Counted from the first letter of the stretch, positions 10,287-21,843 are shown. The stretch is 64,000 bases of DNA from Labia minor (GCA_963082975.1 OY720350.1:40355851-40419850); one strand, 5' to 3'. Translations and numbers: made by a program. The notes: generated by a model from the letters alone, not told the origin.

Positions 10287-11779
10287 CTCTAATACTGGAA
10301 CGATGTGTTATATGTCTATACGATATCACTGGTGTAAACGTAGAGCAACTCCTTCAATTAAAATACACATCTCATGGAAAAACAATAATCTTTTTTGCTG
10401 ACATTGGCAAATCATTGTAGTCTATATAAGTATACCAATCTGGTTAACAATGTTTGGAGCAGCTACTTATTCATTTTTAGATAGGTTTTGCTTATCATTT
10501 ATATAAAAAAATATATTGTTCATAAATTCCATCTCATATTAATTTAATATATATATATATATATATATACATGTAATATACAATTACAGGAGAGTTTATT
10601 TAAAATAGATTTTATTCGTTTATATTTAATTAATTTAACTACAAAAAAAATTATATATTTATTGAATTTATTATTATTATTAATATTTTCAATTTAATAC
10701 AATTTCAATTTTAATTAAAAAAAAAAAAAAATTGAAAAAAAAAAAATAAATTAAACCAGAAGATTTTTTTATTTTAATCATTTTATTATTATTAAATAAT
10801 ATTAAAAAATTAAAAAAAATATAAGAGTCGATTAAAATGTTTTAATTAAGAATAATTGAATCAATTATCGCAAAGTGAAGAGCTATTTCAATTTTTTTTC
10901 CAATTAGTATTGCTTGTGTGCTTTTAGATGACGTTCTCCAGGTGAGTGAGTGAATTGAAATCATTGGCATCATTTAATTTTTGAATTTTTTTTTTCTTTT
11001 TTTTCTTTTTTTTTGTCTATGAAAATTAATATTTTTCTTCCATATTTTAACATTAATGGGAAAAAAATAAGGAAGAAAAAAATTTGTTTGTTCGATACTC
11101 TTTATACCGTTGAAAATCATTCACTTATTTTAATTATGCGATTCAATTAAAAGGTCGTTAATGAAAGGACTCAATTTCAGAAGGAATAGGATAATTGATC
11201 AACTCTCTATATCCTATAATTTTACGTTATTTTTTTATAAAAAAACGTAATCAATTTAATTTATATGTCAATGGGAAAGACCAAATCTTTTTTTTTTATT
11301 TTAAAATAATATTTTTTTTATGTTTTTTTATAGGAAGAGCACTGAATATTATTTTGTAAAAGAAATAATCTTGAAAATAGGGATAAAATAAAATCAATGT
11401 CACCCGAAATCAAGAAATTGTTTATATATATAATTGGAAATCAATTTAAAAAAAAGTAAGAAATCTGCAGATTTCGACTCGAAAAGTAAGAAGATTAAAT
11501 TAGGCCAATTTTTTAGTAATTTTTTTTCTTCTCTTACTAATAAATTGTTCATTTTGATTGTCATTCGTTTCAATCTTCAATTTACTCTACATAAACTTTG
11601 ATATATTTTCAATGAAAAAATTTTCCAACAAATCACATTAAATTTAATAATTAGATCGTAGTATAATAATGATTTGAGAATAAATGGATTTTAAAAATGA
11701 TAAAAATTTTATTTAATCAAGATTAATTATTCTTGAAAAATATTATCGATTTAAAATGATATATACAATCCCACACTTA
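10287..11779. other. AT-rich spacer
   Basis: No gene or known repeat; (TA)n at about 10547-10570 and long A/T runs. Confidence 0.55.
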
Positions 11780-11970
11780 CACGTTCAGAGCGCCATCTGG
11801 TTGGTGACCTAGGTCTTATATTAAGTATCATTCGTCACTCGTCACTGGACACTCAAACAGTGGAGTCGCTTGATAACGATTGCAGAAGTAGCAATCGAAA
11901 CGTTGTGTATATTTTTGTATTTTTTGAATAAATTTACAATAACAAATATCAATATGTGGTTTTATTTACA
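11780..11970 (+). mobile_element. Penelope-like element trace with hammerhead-like motif
   Basis: At 11870-11902 the sequence TTGATAAC is followed by a 6-bp stem GATTGC/GCAATC with a 7-nt loop, and then GAAACG. This is the layout of the hammerhead core (CUGAUGA, stem II, GAAA) that Penelope-like retroelements carry in their terminal repeats. The first core box deviates from CUGAUGA, so self-cleavage is doubtful. The downstream CGTTGTGTATATTTTTGTA then AATAAATTTACAATAACAAA resembles the trailing sequence of such elements. No reverse transcriptase or GIY-YIG frame is seen. Confidence 0.4.
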
Positions 11971-12733
11971 AAATTCCGTTATAAATAAAAACAACCACCA
12001 AAGCTTTAATAATTTAATTAAATTAATATATTTTATTTTAATAGTGTTATCTTCATAATGACAGACAAACCTATTGGTTATATTATATTTTCAAAAAAAA
12101 AAAAAATATTACTTCATTTTAATTTCATTTTTAATTAATAGAAAATCTTTTGTAGTTTATCACTCATAGTTATTTCAAAATTATTTATTTATTTAAAAGG
12201 TTTTTTTTTTAATATTTTTAAAAACTTTCTACATTCTCTCTATATCAAATACACTCTCATTAAAACGAAAATAAATATTGATGTTCATTATTTTAAAAAA
12301 TAAAAAAAAAAAATTAATGCATAATAATAATAATGTCTTAAATAGTTTGAATAATAATAAAAAAAAATCTAAGTTTGTTTAATATAAGAATACATAAAAC
12401 AAAAATTTTTATTTAACTTTTCAATAAGCGTTGAATTTTTGTTACATTTTAATTGTATTAAAATTATTCTTTAAAGCTTTTCGTATGCAATCCTCTCTCC
12501 CCTCCTTCTCTTTCTCCTTTACTCACTCTCCTTCTCGTAAAAGATTTTATTATTATATCTTTTATATTAACATTATAATTCCCATCGAGATTCCATATCC
12601 ATTTAGAGAGAGAAAATAGAAGATGGAAAGAAAAGGAGACCCCTAATAAAATAAGATTTTAATTTCCCTCGCCTTTAAATATCAAAAGATAAAAGAGATT
12701 ATTTTATGTAAATTTTAATCAAATACTTGAATT

Positions 12734-12795
<62 letters not shown>

Positions 12796-13249
12796 AAATT
12801 ATATGCTCGAAGAATAAATTGATGCAAGACATCACACTACTTTCATTTACATCTTATAATGTAAAAAAATAATTAATTTAAACTAATTATAAATAATTAT
12901 TTAATAACAATATTAAAATCAATATTCATATTAGTAGACAAATAAGATATAGTTATAATCTAAAATTGTAAAAACTAAATTTACAAATTCAAATTGTCTT
13001 TTTAATTTCATTGTGGTTCTGAATATAAATGACAAGGAATATAAATTAATTTTCATCAAAATTTATTGTAAAATAATGTGCCATGTTAAATAAATATTGT
13101 GTTTACTTAAATAAAATTGAATATAATGAAAGGAAACATAAAATGGGTTTATCAACAGAATATTTTGAAAGTGGTATAAGTCTAATTTTGACTATAAAAG
13201 TAAATTAAAACAATGAATTCAATATTTATTAGGGTTTGTCTATAAATAG
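11971..13249. other. AT-rich spacer with long (TA)n
   Basis: No gene recognised. An uninterrupted (AT)n tract of roughly 50 bp lies at 12740-12792. The pyrimidine-rich piece at 12485-12540 codes for nothing recognisable. Confidence 0.6.
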
Positions 13250-14500
13250 TTTCCAAAAAAAACACAGAACCGACCGACAATTTGAAATAAATTAATTTCC
13301 AAACAACATTATATATCTTTGTGACTCTACGAAACTCGAAAGTTCTTGGCCGCAGCAACCACACCCCTCCAAGTATTCCTATTCTGAGCCACAACCTTCC
13401 AGTCCCTATCCTCTCCCATCTCTCTCACATCCTTTCTCACATTATCCACCCACCGTGTCCTTGGTCTTCCAAGAGGACGTTTTCCACTCGGTCTCCCTAC
13501 CAATATATTTTTTGCCATTCTATCTTCTCCTATTCTAGCCACGTGTCCTGCCCACCGCAGCCTTCTCGATTTTATAATTCTAACTATATCTGGATATGCA
13601 TAGAGGTCATGCAATTCCTCGTTATGCAATCTTCGCCATCTTTCTTTGGCCCATAAATGCTTACCAGAATCCTATTCTCAAATACTCTAAATCTACTCTC
13701 GTCACCTAAGGTCATAGGCCATGCCTCACATCCATATAATACAACCGGTAAAATAATTGTTTTATATATTTTAACTTTTATCCCCTTTGATAATAATTTT
13801 GATGCGATAAGCCCCTTTATTGCATGATAACAGGCGTTTCCCGATTGAAACCTCGCTTTAAACTCTTCTCGAATATTATTATCTTTCGTTATTACAGAAC
13901 CTAAGTATTTAAATTATTTTACATTTTCGAATTATATATCTTGTATATTAAGATTTTGTGTGTTACTACTATTCCTCTCTGTTACTAAATACTTGGTCTT
14001 AGCATTATTAATTTCTAGTCCCACCTCTTTTCCTGCTTCAATTAATTTTTCTACACTATAAAGTATAAAAAAAATATTTTTAAAACTTGAATTAAAATGA
14101 CTAAATTATATTAACTTAGTTTTTATTTTTAGTTTAATTAATCAATTATTTATCACTACTATGTATATTTTAAGTGAAATATTTTCTGACAATGAATATA
14201 AAATTAATACTTTGTAAACTACCACTTCCGGTTTCCGGATATACACCAAAAGTTGATGAATTCATGCTACTGAATCATTAAGTAAATATACCAAATTTTA
14301 TCAAAATCTGTTGAGCCGTTCAAGCTGTAGACGTCATACAGATACACAATCGACAAGATCGACGGACGGACAGACATCATGCTAAAAATACTTTTTTTTT
14401 CTGTTGAATAAATAATCTTGGAGATATGTAAAAATCTCAACATGTGAAATTTGGTGTGAAAACAATTCCTTCACTTCCTATCGTTGGTCGGTAAAAAATC
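13250..14500 (+). repeat. Repeat family R-B copy split by a LINE insertion
   Basis: R-B is bounded by ACCGACCGACG at the start and its complement CGTCGGTCGGT at the end. Here the left part (ACCGACCGACAATTTGAAAT, to about 13317) and the right part (about 14058-14500, ending TATCGTTGGTCGGTAAAAAA) are separated by a LINE tail on the minus strand. The uninterrupted counterpart at 50931-51460 (minus strand) runs straight across the junction. The right part carries TACCACTTCCGGTTTCCGG, the ATACCAAATTTTATCAAAAT block and a (GACGGACG) microsatellite. Confidence 0.75.
13318..14057 (-). mobile_element. 5'-truncated RTE-like LINE, ORF2 C-terminal part
   Basis: Read on the minus strand this is the C-terminal third of a LINE ORF2. 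It has EVGLEINNAKTKYLV, FKYLGSVITKDNN, YHAIKGLI, KIYKTIILPVVLYGCEAW, the FRVFENRIL region, RRLRWAGHVARIG at about 13550-13590, GKRPLGRPRTRWVDNV and NTWRGVVAAAKNFRVS then stop near 13325. These are the RT thumb and the linker-to-tail region of RTE/Jockey-type LINEs. An internal stop and at least one frameshift show it is dead. It lacks the RT catalytic core, endonuclease and 5' end. It ends within about 20 bp of the stop codon, consistent with a short-3'-UTR LINE. Confidence 0.85.
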
Positions 14501-15095
14501 ATAATATGAATATGCATATACTTTGACAATAAATTAGAGTACAAAAGTGTACTACCAATATGTTAAAAGGATTATAATTTCATCAACTGTTGAGATCTGG
14601 CTCTACTTCGGGGAAGAAGGGTCAATCCTTCCTTAGGTTATATGTATGGCACAAATGACCTTTCTTGCTAATGTCCTTAAATAATAATAATAATTATACA
14701 AATATGATTTTTGAATGTCATTTCCCAAGATGTTCCTATATTATAATAATTTTCATTTCTTTTTGTTTTTTATTTGGCATATTTGATAAAAATTTCAGAA
14801 TGAATTGAGAAATTCCATTAATTAATATTTCATCAATGTATTCATATTTTGTTGACAATATTCCATTTATTGTAACTCCTAAATAAATTAGCTAATTGAA
14901 CATATCTATATATTAACTTAAATCGAAAAGATTAAATTCTAATTATTAGTAATTATTAATTTGAAAAATAACTTAATATCTTTATAAATTAAATGAAAAT
15001 GACAAAGATTATTTATATATATGGTATAAAAGTGAATAAGAACAGCATGCATAAATCTAATATTTTCACCTCCGTTGGAACAACTTTGATCCTGG
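14501..15095. other. AT-rich spacer
   Basis: No gene or repeat recognised. Confidence 0.5.
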
Positions 15096-15312
15096 CTTAT
15101 AGAGAATTTTTGGTCCATAATAAAAGAGCATGGTTGACAATATCTATGGGAAAAATTCCTCTCGAGAGTCCAAAACTCCGATGGAGGGACAGAGTCATCC
15201 AAGATACATTAGCCCCATTAGAGTGATAGATATCCAAAATACATCAGTAAACCGAAACCTGTGGAGATGAATATTTTGTGTAACCGAGGATCGTAGTGCT
15301 ACGGAGTTAATA
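15096..15312 (+). mobile_element. LINE tail fragment
   Basis: The frame ends ISMGKIPLESPKLRWRDRVI, then QDTLAPLE and stop at about 15226. This follows the LINE tail pattern GKRPLGRPRxRWxDxVxxD. The following 90 bp (GGATCGTAGTGCTACGGAG) look like the degenerated remainder of the tail. It is more diverged from the other LINE tails here than they are from each other, so it may come from another subfamily. Confidence 0.5.
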
Positions 15313-15470
15313 AGTATATGCATTAAAATGAATAAAAACTATCATAAATAATAGTCAAAAAATAAATTTAATTTTTATTTAGCAAATGATCTAGTATTTT
15401 TATTTATTTATTTTTAAGAACTTATGAAATTATTTAATATTTTCCAAATTTTAGATAGTTTTATTATAAT
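15313..15470. other. AT-rich spacer
   Basis: Nothing recognised. Confidence 0.4.
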
Positions 15471-16114
15471 CAGTGGCGTACCTAGAACTTTTGCCGCCCG
15501 GGGCGATCTCCAGTTTCCCGCCCTTATTATAAGTGAATCAAATACTGGTATTTATAAATTAATGCACATAAATAAATTATTAAGTTATTTAATCAATATT
15601 AATTAATACACAGAGTAAATTTTTTTACACATATTTACTCTTCTAGCTTTCATACTAGAAAAATCGTGTATAATACTCTCAAAAAATTTATATTGATATT
15701 TTTTCCGCCGGCCCTTTCAAAAGAAAAATCGATGATTTAAAAAAATATTGGTATATCACTTCAAAGTAATCATATAAACTTTTCAAAAGAAATGACATTT
15801 ATAAACTGATATCAAAAAATTTTAGTTAGGAAAAATTGCCGAACAAAATCGTAAAGATGCGTTTACGAATTCAACGAATTTTAATGTATACAATAAAATA
15901 AAATTTATATCCTGTTCTTGGAATTAGAATTCAAAATTTACACTAAAATGCATTTATATACACCAAGGAATAATATTCGAAATCATATAGTTGATCATAA
16001 TTTATATAAATCAAATAGTTAACTTATAATAACCATAATAATCATTTATTATTCAAGAAAGAAAAAAAATAAATATGAAATGAATCAGTTGCTTTTTACA
16101 ACTATAACTAAATA
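15471..16114 (+). mobile_element. hAT-D element, right end lost to a Helitron
   Basis: Starts with the hAT-like terminus CAGTGGCGTACCTAGAAC followed by GCCGCCCGGGGCG, identical to the copy at 28613-30669. Homology continues to ACAACTATAACTAAAT (16099-16113), then breaks exactly at the end of a Helitron (CCAG at 16115). No transposase frame. The right terminus, seen in the other copy, is not found beyond the Helitron. The site of the nested transposon of the other copy is empty here (around 15886). Confidence 0.75.
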
Positions 16115-16354
16115 CCAGCTGGTCAGAGCACCTTCGGCGCTCTTCACACCTGGACGGGTGCTCCGCCCCCTGTACCCCCGAGTGGTACATAGTATTTGGT
16201 TAAGAGTAGTAAAATGTTTTCATCCATTTTGTTTCAATCAGTATATTACATAAAACATTCATTTCTTTTTGTGTTCTTATTTAAAATATATTTTAATTTA
16301 ATCAGTAAATTAATTATATATATTATTATTGTATATGTTATATCTATCTATTTA

Positions 16355-16762
16355 TATGGCTCAAAGATACTCGAAAGTTCTTGGCCACATTTCTCCAAAT
16401 GTCCCTATCCTGAGCCCTTGTCCCATCTCTCTTACGTCCCTTCCTATGCGTCCATGGTCTTGATTCCCTTTGATAATAATTTTGATGAGATAAGCCTCTT
16501 TACTGCATGTTAACAGGCGTTTCCCGATTGATACCTCGATTTAAATTCTTCTCAAATATTATTATCCTTGGTGATTACATTCAATTTTTCTACATATTCA
16601 AATTTTACATTTTGTATATTAAGATTTTTTATGTTAATACTGTTCCTCTTTGTCACTAAATATTTTTTCTTATCACTATTAATTTCAAACCTCCATTAAT
16701 TTTTCCTCGCTATCTGTAATTGCAATTGCCGAATCTCTTATAATATTTAAGACGTCTGCTTT
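16355..16762 (-). mobile_element. LINE ORF2 fragment inside the Helitron
   Basis: Minus-strand remnants of the same LINE tail seen at 41405-42130 and 58200-58960: AKNFRVS region at 16370-16390, the GLSHQNYYQRE-like region near 16470, NIIRDSAIAIT near 16735. The central part (RRLRWAGH region) present in the other copies is absent. The fragment starts next to the RT YxDD box, as in the 41175 copy, which points to a common capture event followed by deletion. Confidence 0.7.
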
Positions 16763-16789
16763 TCAATTTTTTTGTTTAATTGCATTTCG

Positions 16790-16950
16790 AGTGATTATTT
16801 CCCAATTTGTGTAATCACATACTCACAACATGCAACATATAATTGGCCGTGGGAAAAATATGGGGATTGCAAATGAATTCCGCAGCACTTGAGTGTCTGG
16901 CCCTGAGCTTGTAACATGGTCAAATCGGCGGTCAAAGTTGAAAATTCACA
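16790..16950 (-). pseudogene. Helitron helicase (Pif1-like) C-terminal fragment
   Basis: The minus-strand frame reads ADLTMLQAQGQTLKCCGIHL followed by QSPYFSHGQLYVACCEYV and a stop. The pattern NKAQGQTL..GIxLxxPxFSHGQLYVACSR is the conserved superfamily-1 Pif1-type helicase motif V/VI region of RepHel proteins. The invariant NK before AQGQ is ML here and SR after VAC is CE, so the piece is decayed. No Rep domain is seen nearby. It proves that the repeat family ending in twin hairpins derives from an autonomous Helitron. Confidence 0.85.
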
Positions 16951-16960
16951 ATATATTATA

Positions 16961-17364
16961 ACTACTGTAATTAGTATTATTATAATGTAAAATTATAAAG
17001 AAAAAATGTTTAGATATTATTGTAGACATTTTCATTCTGTAAATTAAATAATTTTATTTCATTTAAATAAATATCTATTTTTAAATATTTTTTGCTCTCT
17101 ATATTATTTATCTAATTCTCAAAATATATTAAGATCATATAAATTGGAATTATTTATTAATTATTATTAATTATTTATGTCAATTTATTTAAAATTTGAT
17201 ATCTACATTCATCTCATTCAAAGAATATGTATATTTTTTATTATGTTTATAATTTAATTTTTTTAATATATTGACCTTTTTAAATAAACACTGAACATAT
17301 TTTCAAGATATTATGAATAAATAATTTTAATTTTGATCTCATAATTGGATTTTCAGTTTTAAGT
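16961..17364. other. AT-rich spacer
   Basis: Nothing recognised, though it may be further decayed Helitron body. Confidence 0.4.
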
Positions 17365-17545
17365 AAGTAAGATGGCTGGAATCACAATACATGAAGGGAC
17401 ACATAGAGAAAGATAGATATAACATTTACAATAATAATATATAATTAATTTACTGATTAAATTAAAATATATTTAAAGTAAGAACACAAAAACAAATAAA
17501 TGTTTTATCTAATATACTGATTGAATATTTAGTATATAATATTAC
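17365..17545 (+). repeat. Helitron-derived segment, direct copy 1
   Basis: GGAATCACAATACATGAAGG through TTTATCTAATATACTGATTG recurs at 17850-18025. Its central part (TATAATTAATTTACTGATTA, AACAAATAAATGTTTTATCT) matches the stretch before the 3' hairpins of the Helitrons at 48544 and 57729. The hairpins themselves are missing. Confidence 0.6.
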
Positions 17546-17654
17546 AATTACAATTTTTTTACTCTCTTCTGACTGTTCATTTCATAACTGAAAATAGTGT
17601 CGAATAGAAATAGACGATATTACTTGGATTAATCTTATAATGCTAGCTAAGATT

Positions 17655-17845
17655 GTTTGTTTGATTATTGAGGACCCCAGATCCATTCATTTTAATCAGA
17701 TTGATGCAATGATGCAACATTTAATAATTGTAATAAATAATTAAAGAATTGTATATCAATATTTTTTAATTCAAACTCAATAATAATGAATTATTTTTTT
17801 TTAACTTATGTACCGAGCCGAGCCTCGGGGTCCCGGTACTAAAAT
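17655..17845 (+). repeat. Repeat family R-E with GC-rich palindromic end
   Basis: Homologous in reverse orientation to 31243-31430. Shared landmarks are GATGCAATGATGCAACAT, an AATAATTGTAATAAATAATT stretch and the terminal imperfect palindrome GTACCGAGCCGAGCC..GGTCCCGGTAC at 17811-17840. Shorter related pieces occur at about 20990-21060. Class unknown. Confidence 0.6.
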
Positions 17846-17849
17846 ATTA

Positions 17850-18025
17850 TTATGGGTGGAATTACAATATATGAAGGGACACACAGAGATAGATAGATAT
17901 AACATTTACAATATAAATATATATTTAATTTACTGATTAAATTAAAATATATTAAAAATAAGAACCCAAAAACAAATAAATGTTTTATCTAATATATACT
18001 AATTGAATATTTAGTATATAATATT
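17850..18025 (+). repeat. Helitron-derived segment, direct copy 2
   Basis: Second copy of 17365-17545, about 490 bp downstream in the same orientation, flanking R-E. The two copies bracket the R-E piece. Confidence 0.6.
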
Positions 18026-18124
18026 TTATAATATATATTTACGGATTCGTTGTATAATTGATAACGTCATTTAATTCTCCTACTATATATCGATATAAGA
18101 TAAATCTTCTTTTAAACGTTGTGT

Positions 18125-18290
18125 GAAACAATTTCAAATAATTCAAATGTATATCTATTAATGAAATAAAAAAAATCAAATATATGAATATAATATAAAT
18201 ATTTTTAATTTTATTTTAAGAATAGATATATATATATCTCACACAGGCGGTGGCTGTGACGTCACATATACACATTTAAATTGAGAAAAT
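18125..18290 (+). repeat. R-B fragment with one CRE palindrome
   Basis: AACAATTTCAAATAATTCAA to TAAATTGAGAAAAT matches the 5' half of R-B (27530-27700). It includes GGCTGTGACGTCAC, where the first of the two TGACGTCA sites of the full copies is kept (18257-18264); the second site is missing. Confidence 0.6.
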
Positions 18291-18642
18291 ACGAAATAAA
18301 TCAGAATTAAATCAACACACTTTTCCACATAATTAAAGATTAAAAAACTTTTTGCAAAAGGACATTTAATTTGTATGACTCAACTCATATGTTTTAAAAA
18401 TTAATTATAATTAAATTATATTATAACTAGTTTCCCAGAGCGCCGGATATGTATATATTAAATAATAACTTAAATATAATATATTTAAAAAATTTAATTT
18501 AAAAATTAATTTTTGATAATTAAATTAGTAAATAATATAAATAATTTTAAAAATAATCAAATAATTTAATTCAATATTTAATTAAATTTAAAAGAATGAA
18601 ATATATATATATATGTATATTCAATTAACATTTTTTCAATTA

Positions 18643-18877
18643 ACCTACCGATCGTACTTTTGTTTCAGTCGCATTTGAACTGTCGGAGCCAGTCGGAGCT
18701 GTACTGGAGTTAATATAAGACCACCAATCATATAATAGTTCCGATCAAGTTCTAAGGATTAGACTAAAAACTGATAACTTTTCCGACTCCCATTTGCCAT
18801 TCTGTGTATTTTCTTAGGAAGAAGGGCGCATTATTTTTAGTAGCCCATGGGCGCCGAATTCCTTAAGACGGCCCTGT
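18643..18877 (+). mobile_element. hAT-G element, truncated copy
   Basis: ACCGATCGTACTTTTGTTTC to AAGACGGCCCTG matches 22070-22431, the right part of the hAT-G element at 21844-22431. A segment around 22180-22330 of the other copy is absent here. The left terminus is missing; R-A in minus orientation follows directly. Confidence 0.7.
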
Positions 18878-18879
18878 TG

Positions 18880-19290
18880 GTACATGAGTATTATTCAAAA
18901 TTTGTAGTTTTCTAGCAACTTTTGAGAAATGTAGCTCAACCGGAAGAGGGTCATTACCTACAACGTTTTGATTTTTTTTCCTCTAAAGTGACCGTAAAAA
19001 TAAAGATATATGTTTGATAATTTTTCACATGATTAAAGATTGTATAAAACTGCTATATATAGAATTTCAGCTTGATTGATTCGCTGAAATTACCAGAATT
19101 AATTTTTTAACACTGCAATTCTCACGCGCCAACATGTGACGTGGTGCCATCAACAAAAAGCCAAACATGCGCTGGTTTAATATTTATTATTTATAATTTA
19201 TAATTAATTAAATTTAATTTAAATATAATATATTATGTTATTTAATCCAATTCAAATTGCGAGATAGTCGAGTGGAGACACTCCAGCTAA
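18880..19290 (-). repeat. Repeat family R-A, copy lacking one end
   Basis: Reverse-complement R-A from the TAATGACCCTCTTCCGGTTG module to the ACTATCTCGC head (19258-19275). The microsatellite and terminal hairpin end are missing, cut off by hAT-G. Confidence 0.75.
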
Positions 19291-19479
19291 TTTAGTTTTA
19301 AACAACAAACATGATCAAGAATTATTATTTTAATTTTTTTATTAATTATTTTTAACAACATACTTTCAAATTAAGTTAAGGTCGATCGGATGGCTCTGTT
19401 TGGTAATATAAAATAAAATAATATGTGCATTTTAAATAAAGGATTTATTACAAGTTAATAAAAAAAATACTTACATATG
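19291..19479. other. AT-rich spacer
   Basis: Nothing recognised. Confidence 0.4.
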
Positions 19480-19481
19480 TA

Positions 19482-20182
19482 AGGTAAAACAGGAATATGA
19501 CGCACAATTCTGATTTTCGTCAAATCTCAATTAGGATATTTTTGGTGTTAATGGTACCTACGTCCCAAAGGTATTTATAGTGAAAATTGCAGCTTTATAA
19601 TTAAAATAAAACTACCAAAATTTACCTAAATAAAAAAGTCAACTTTTGCACAATATCCATAACAGTGGTGGTGATATTGCCCAGCCAGTTCGGGGGATAT
19701 GGCTTATAGGAAATTACAAGTAAAAAACAAAATTAATAGTCACAATAGATATTATTTATTTAGGTATGTTTTAAAAAGGATATAACTTAAATAATATATT
19801 TAGGCGAACGTAAAACACGTGGCATTTCCCTCGCACACTCAAAGCGTCATATCAATCCTTCAACACTTTTTTAGATAAAGACTCGCAAATAGTAAACTAT
19901 GAGGGATATAAAAATAAATAAATCGTAATATTAATTTTTAAAAATGTTAAAAAATGTAGAAAACATTAAACTTACAAAAACTATAAAAGAAACCTTTGAA
20001 ATGAAGATGATGGCATTTTCTTTGGAATTTATCTTCAAGTGCCTGACAAAATAATCCTCCTTACTCAACAGTTCGTTTATAATTAAAGAAACACCTCAAG
20101 TTACCTGGTGCCTTAGTCAATACCTTTCGATCACCAAAATTTTCTTAATTTAGAAAACACATCATAACCCTCGGTTTTACCT
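19482..20182. mobile_element. TA-flanked MITE-like element with AGGTAAAAC ends
   Basis: Left end TA-AGGTAAAAC (19480-19490) and right end GTTTTACCT-TA (20174-20184) are perfect inverted repeats of 9 bp plus TA. Inside, ATATGACGC near the left end and GCGTCATAT near 19850 form a second inverted pair. No transposase. The terminus resembles that of the proven TA-inserting element at 29065-30456 (AGGTAATGG), so the two may share a superfamily. The short repeat makes this tentative. Confidence 0.45.
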
Positions 20183-21150
20183 TATATATTAAGTTTTAAA
20201 TAATTTCTCTTATTCTTTAGTTAAATTTCAACATTTTATTCTTAATAGGTATATTTAAACAATTGTTTTGATTTATATTACATATTTGAATTTAATGTAC
20301 CTATATTAAAAAATAGAATAATTTTTTAATGTATTTACTAAATTCTTGACAATTCTATAAATTTAAATATCATATAGTTGCTATCGCTTCATGATATACA
20401 TTTTTGAAAAGCTCTCTTTTTTGCCCTGCCAGAGCAAGACAAGTGATATAATATATGTATATACTTATAATAAAAATATATAATAAAAAAAGATATAAAA
20501 ATAATTTTCCAAATCTAAAGAAATTTATAAAGAATGTTTGTTATGTAAGAAAAGAATTAACTACCACTACTGGATCATTAAAAGTTAGCTTATTTGAATT
20601 AAAATTGGATTAAGTAAGTATAAGCAGACTAGTCTGAAATTATCATCTTAAAATTTGATTATCATAATAAAAAATCGATTTCTCTTATTAAACAGTTTTT
20701 AATCACAATAATATGAATTATTAAGTAAAGTGCGACGAGTTTTTGAACCAGTATCGGAAGTGCCAATTTTAAAATTTCAAAAAATATATAATTATATATA
20801 TTTTACAATTTTTTAATTATTTATTATAATTGTTAAAAGGGATTTCTAAAAATGACCCATTCAAAATTTGTTTCCTAAAATGTTTCAAATTAATTAAAGT
20901 AAATTGATTTTCATTTCAATACCTGGGACTCCGAGCTATCGCTCGACCCTTTACCAAATTTATACAATTTATTATGCTATACTTTAAAAATTTTACAATT
21001 TTTTAATTATTTATTACAATTAGGTTTGGCTGATAATATTAATACACGATTCGCCGAATCGTCATTCAAATAATTTAAAAGAACATAAATTAAAAAAAAA
21101 AATAGTCATAAAAAATACACCTCTTAAACGTTAACAGATACATTTAAATT
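20183..21150. other. AT-rich spacer with R-E-like scraps
   Basis: No gene. Around 20930-21060 there are CCTGGGACTCCGAGC and GGTTTGGCTGATAATATTAA pieces resembling R-E (31305-31345). Confidence 0.45.
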
Positions 21151-21154
21151 ATTT

Positions 21155-21240
21155 GAACTTGTTTCTGTAGCTGGAAATTAATTTATTTCAAACCGTCGGT
21201 CGGTTCTGCGCCTGGCCACATGTCAACTTATTTAAAATTT
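21155..21240 (-). repeat. R-B start fragment
   Basis: TTTCTGTAGCTGGAAATTAA, TTTATTTCAAACCGTCGGTC, GGTTCTGCGCCTGGCCAC: reverse complement of the first 70-80 bp of R-B (27472-27535). Confidence 0.65.
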
Positions 21241-21843
21241 GATATCTACATGGTGTCATTCAAAGAATGTTTATGTTTTTATTTTTTATGTTATATTTAT
21301 ATTTATATTTTATTATATTTTTAATTTTATTTTGCTAATATTGGCCTTTTTAAATTATTTATAAAACACTGAAAACATTCACATTGCGAATATTATTACC
21401 TCTTTAAATTTTTAAGATTATATGAATAAATAATTTAAATTTTGATCTCATAATTGTATTTTGATTTTCAAGTAAGTAAGATATTATTATGGGTGGATTC
21501 ATAAAAAAAAATAGAAAATTTGGAATCTTGTAGAATTGAATTGCGATGGTTAAGCATATAATTTAATAGTATCGCCTCGATCCCTCAAATAAATGAACTA
21601 TACAAAAAAGCTTAATTAATTTTTTTTTTTTAATATTTATTTTATTTCAAATTTAATAAATAATATTAAATCACTATTATTAAATTTTATTCATTAACTA
21701 TCATATTTACATTTAATTTATATAAATTTTAAATTTTTAAAGAATAAAAAAACACACTCAAGTAAAACCAGGAAATATTTTCCAAAAAATAAAATAATTC
21801 TAAAGTGGGAAGGGTTGCTTACTGAGACAACCCCTTCCCCATC
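21241..21843. other. AT-rich spacer
   Basis: No gene. The stretch near 21230-21490 (TTTAAAATTTGATATCTACA, CATTCAAAGAATGT) has a diverged homologue at about 17190-17370, a further sign that R-E/Helitron-related sequence was duplicated. Confidence 0.4.

Larger units (their letters stand above)
16115..16960 (-). mobile_element. Helitron, 3' part, carrying LINE and helicase remnants
   Basis: The 3' end is at 16115: on the minus strand it ends in CTGG followed by host T, the CTRR|T rule of Helitrons. Two GC-rich stem-loops precede it (GGCGCTC region 16134-16150; GGGGCGGAGCACCC region 16154-16170). Going upstream it contains the family's AT-rich segment, a LINE ORF2 fragment and a Helitron helicase fragment. 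The 5' end (TCTATATATTTAA type) was not found, so the copy is truncated or rearranged. Confidence 0.8.

Noticed and set aside
13321-13656. Plus-strand open frame of 111 codons
   Set aside because: It is the antisense of the LINE ORF2 tail, which reads on the minus strand with clear family motifs.
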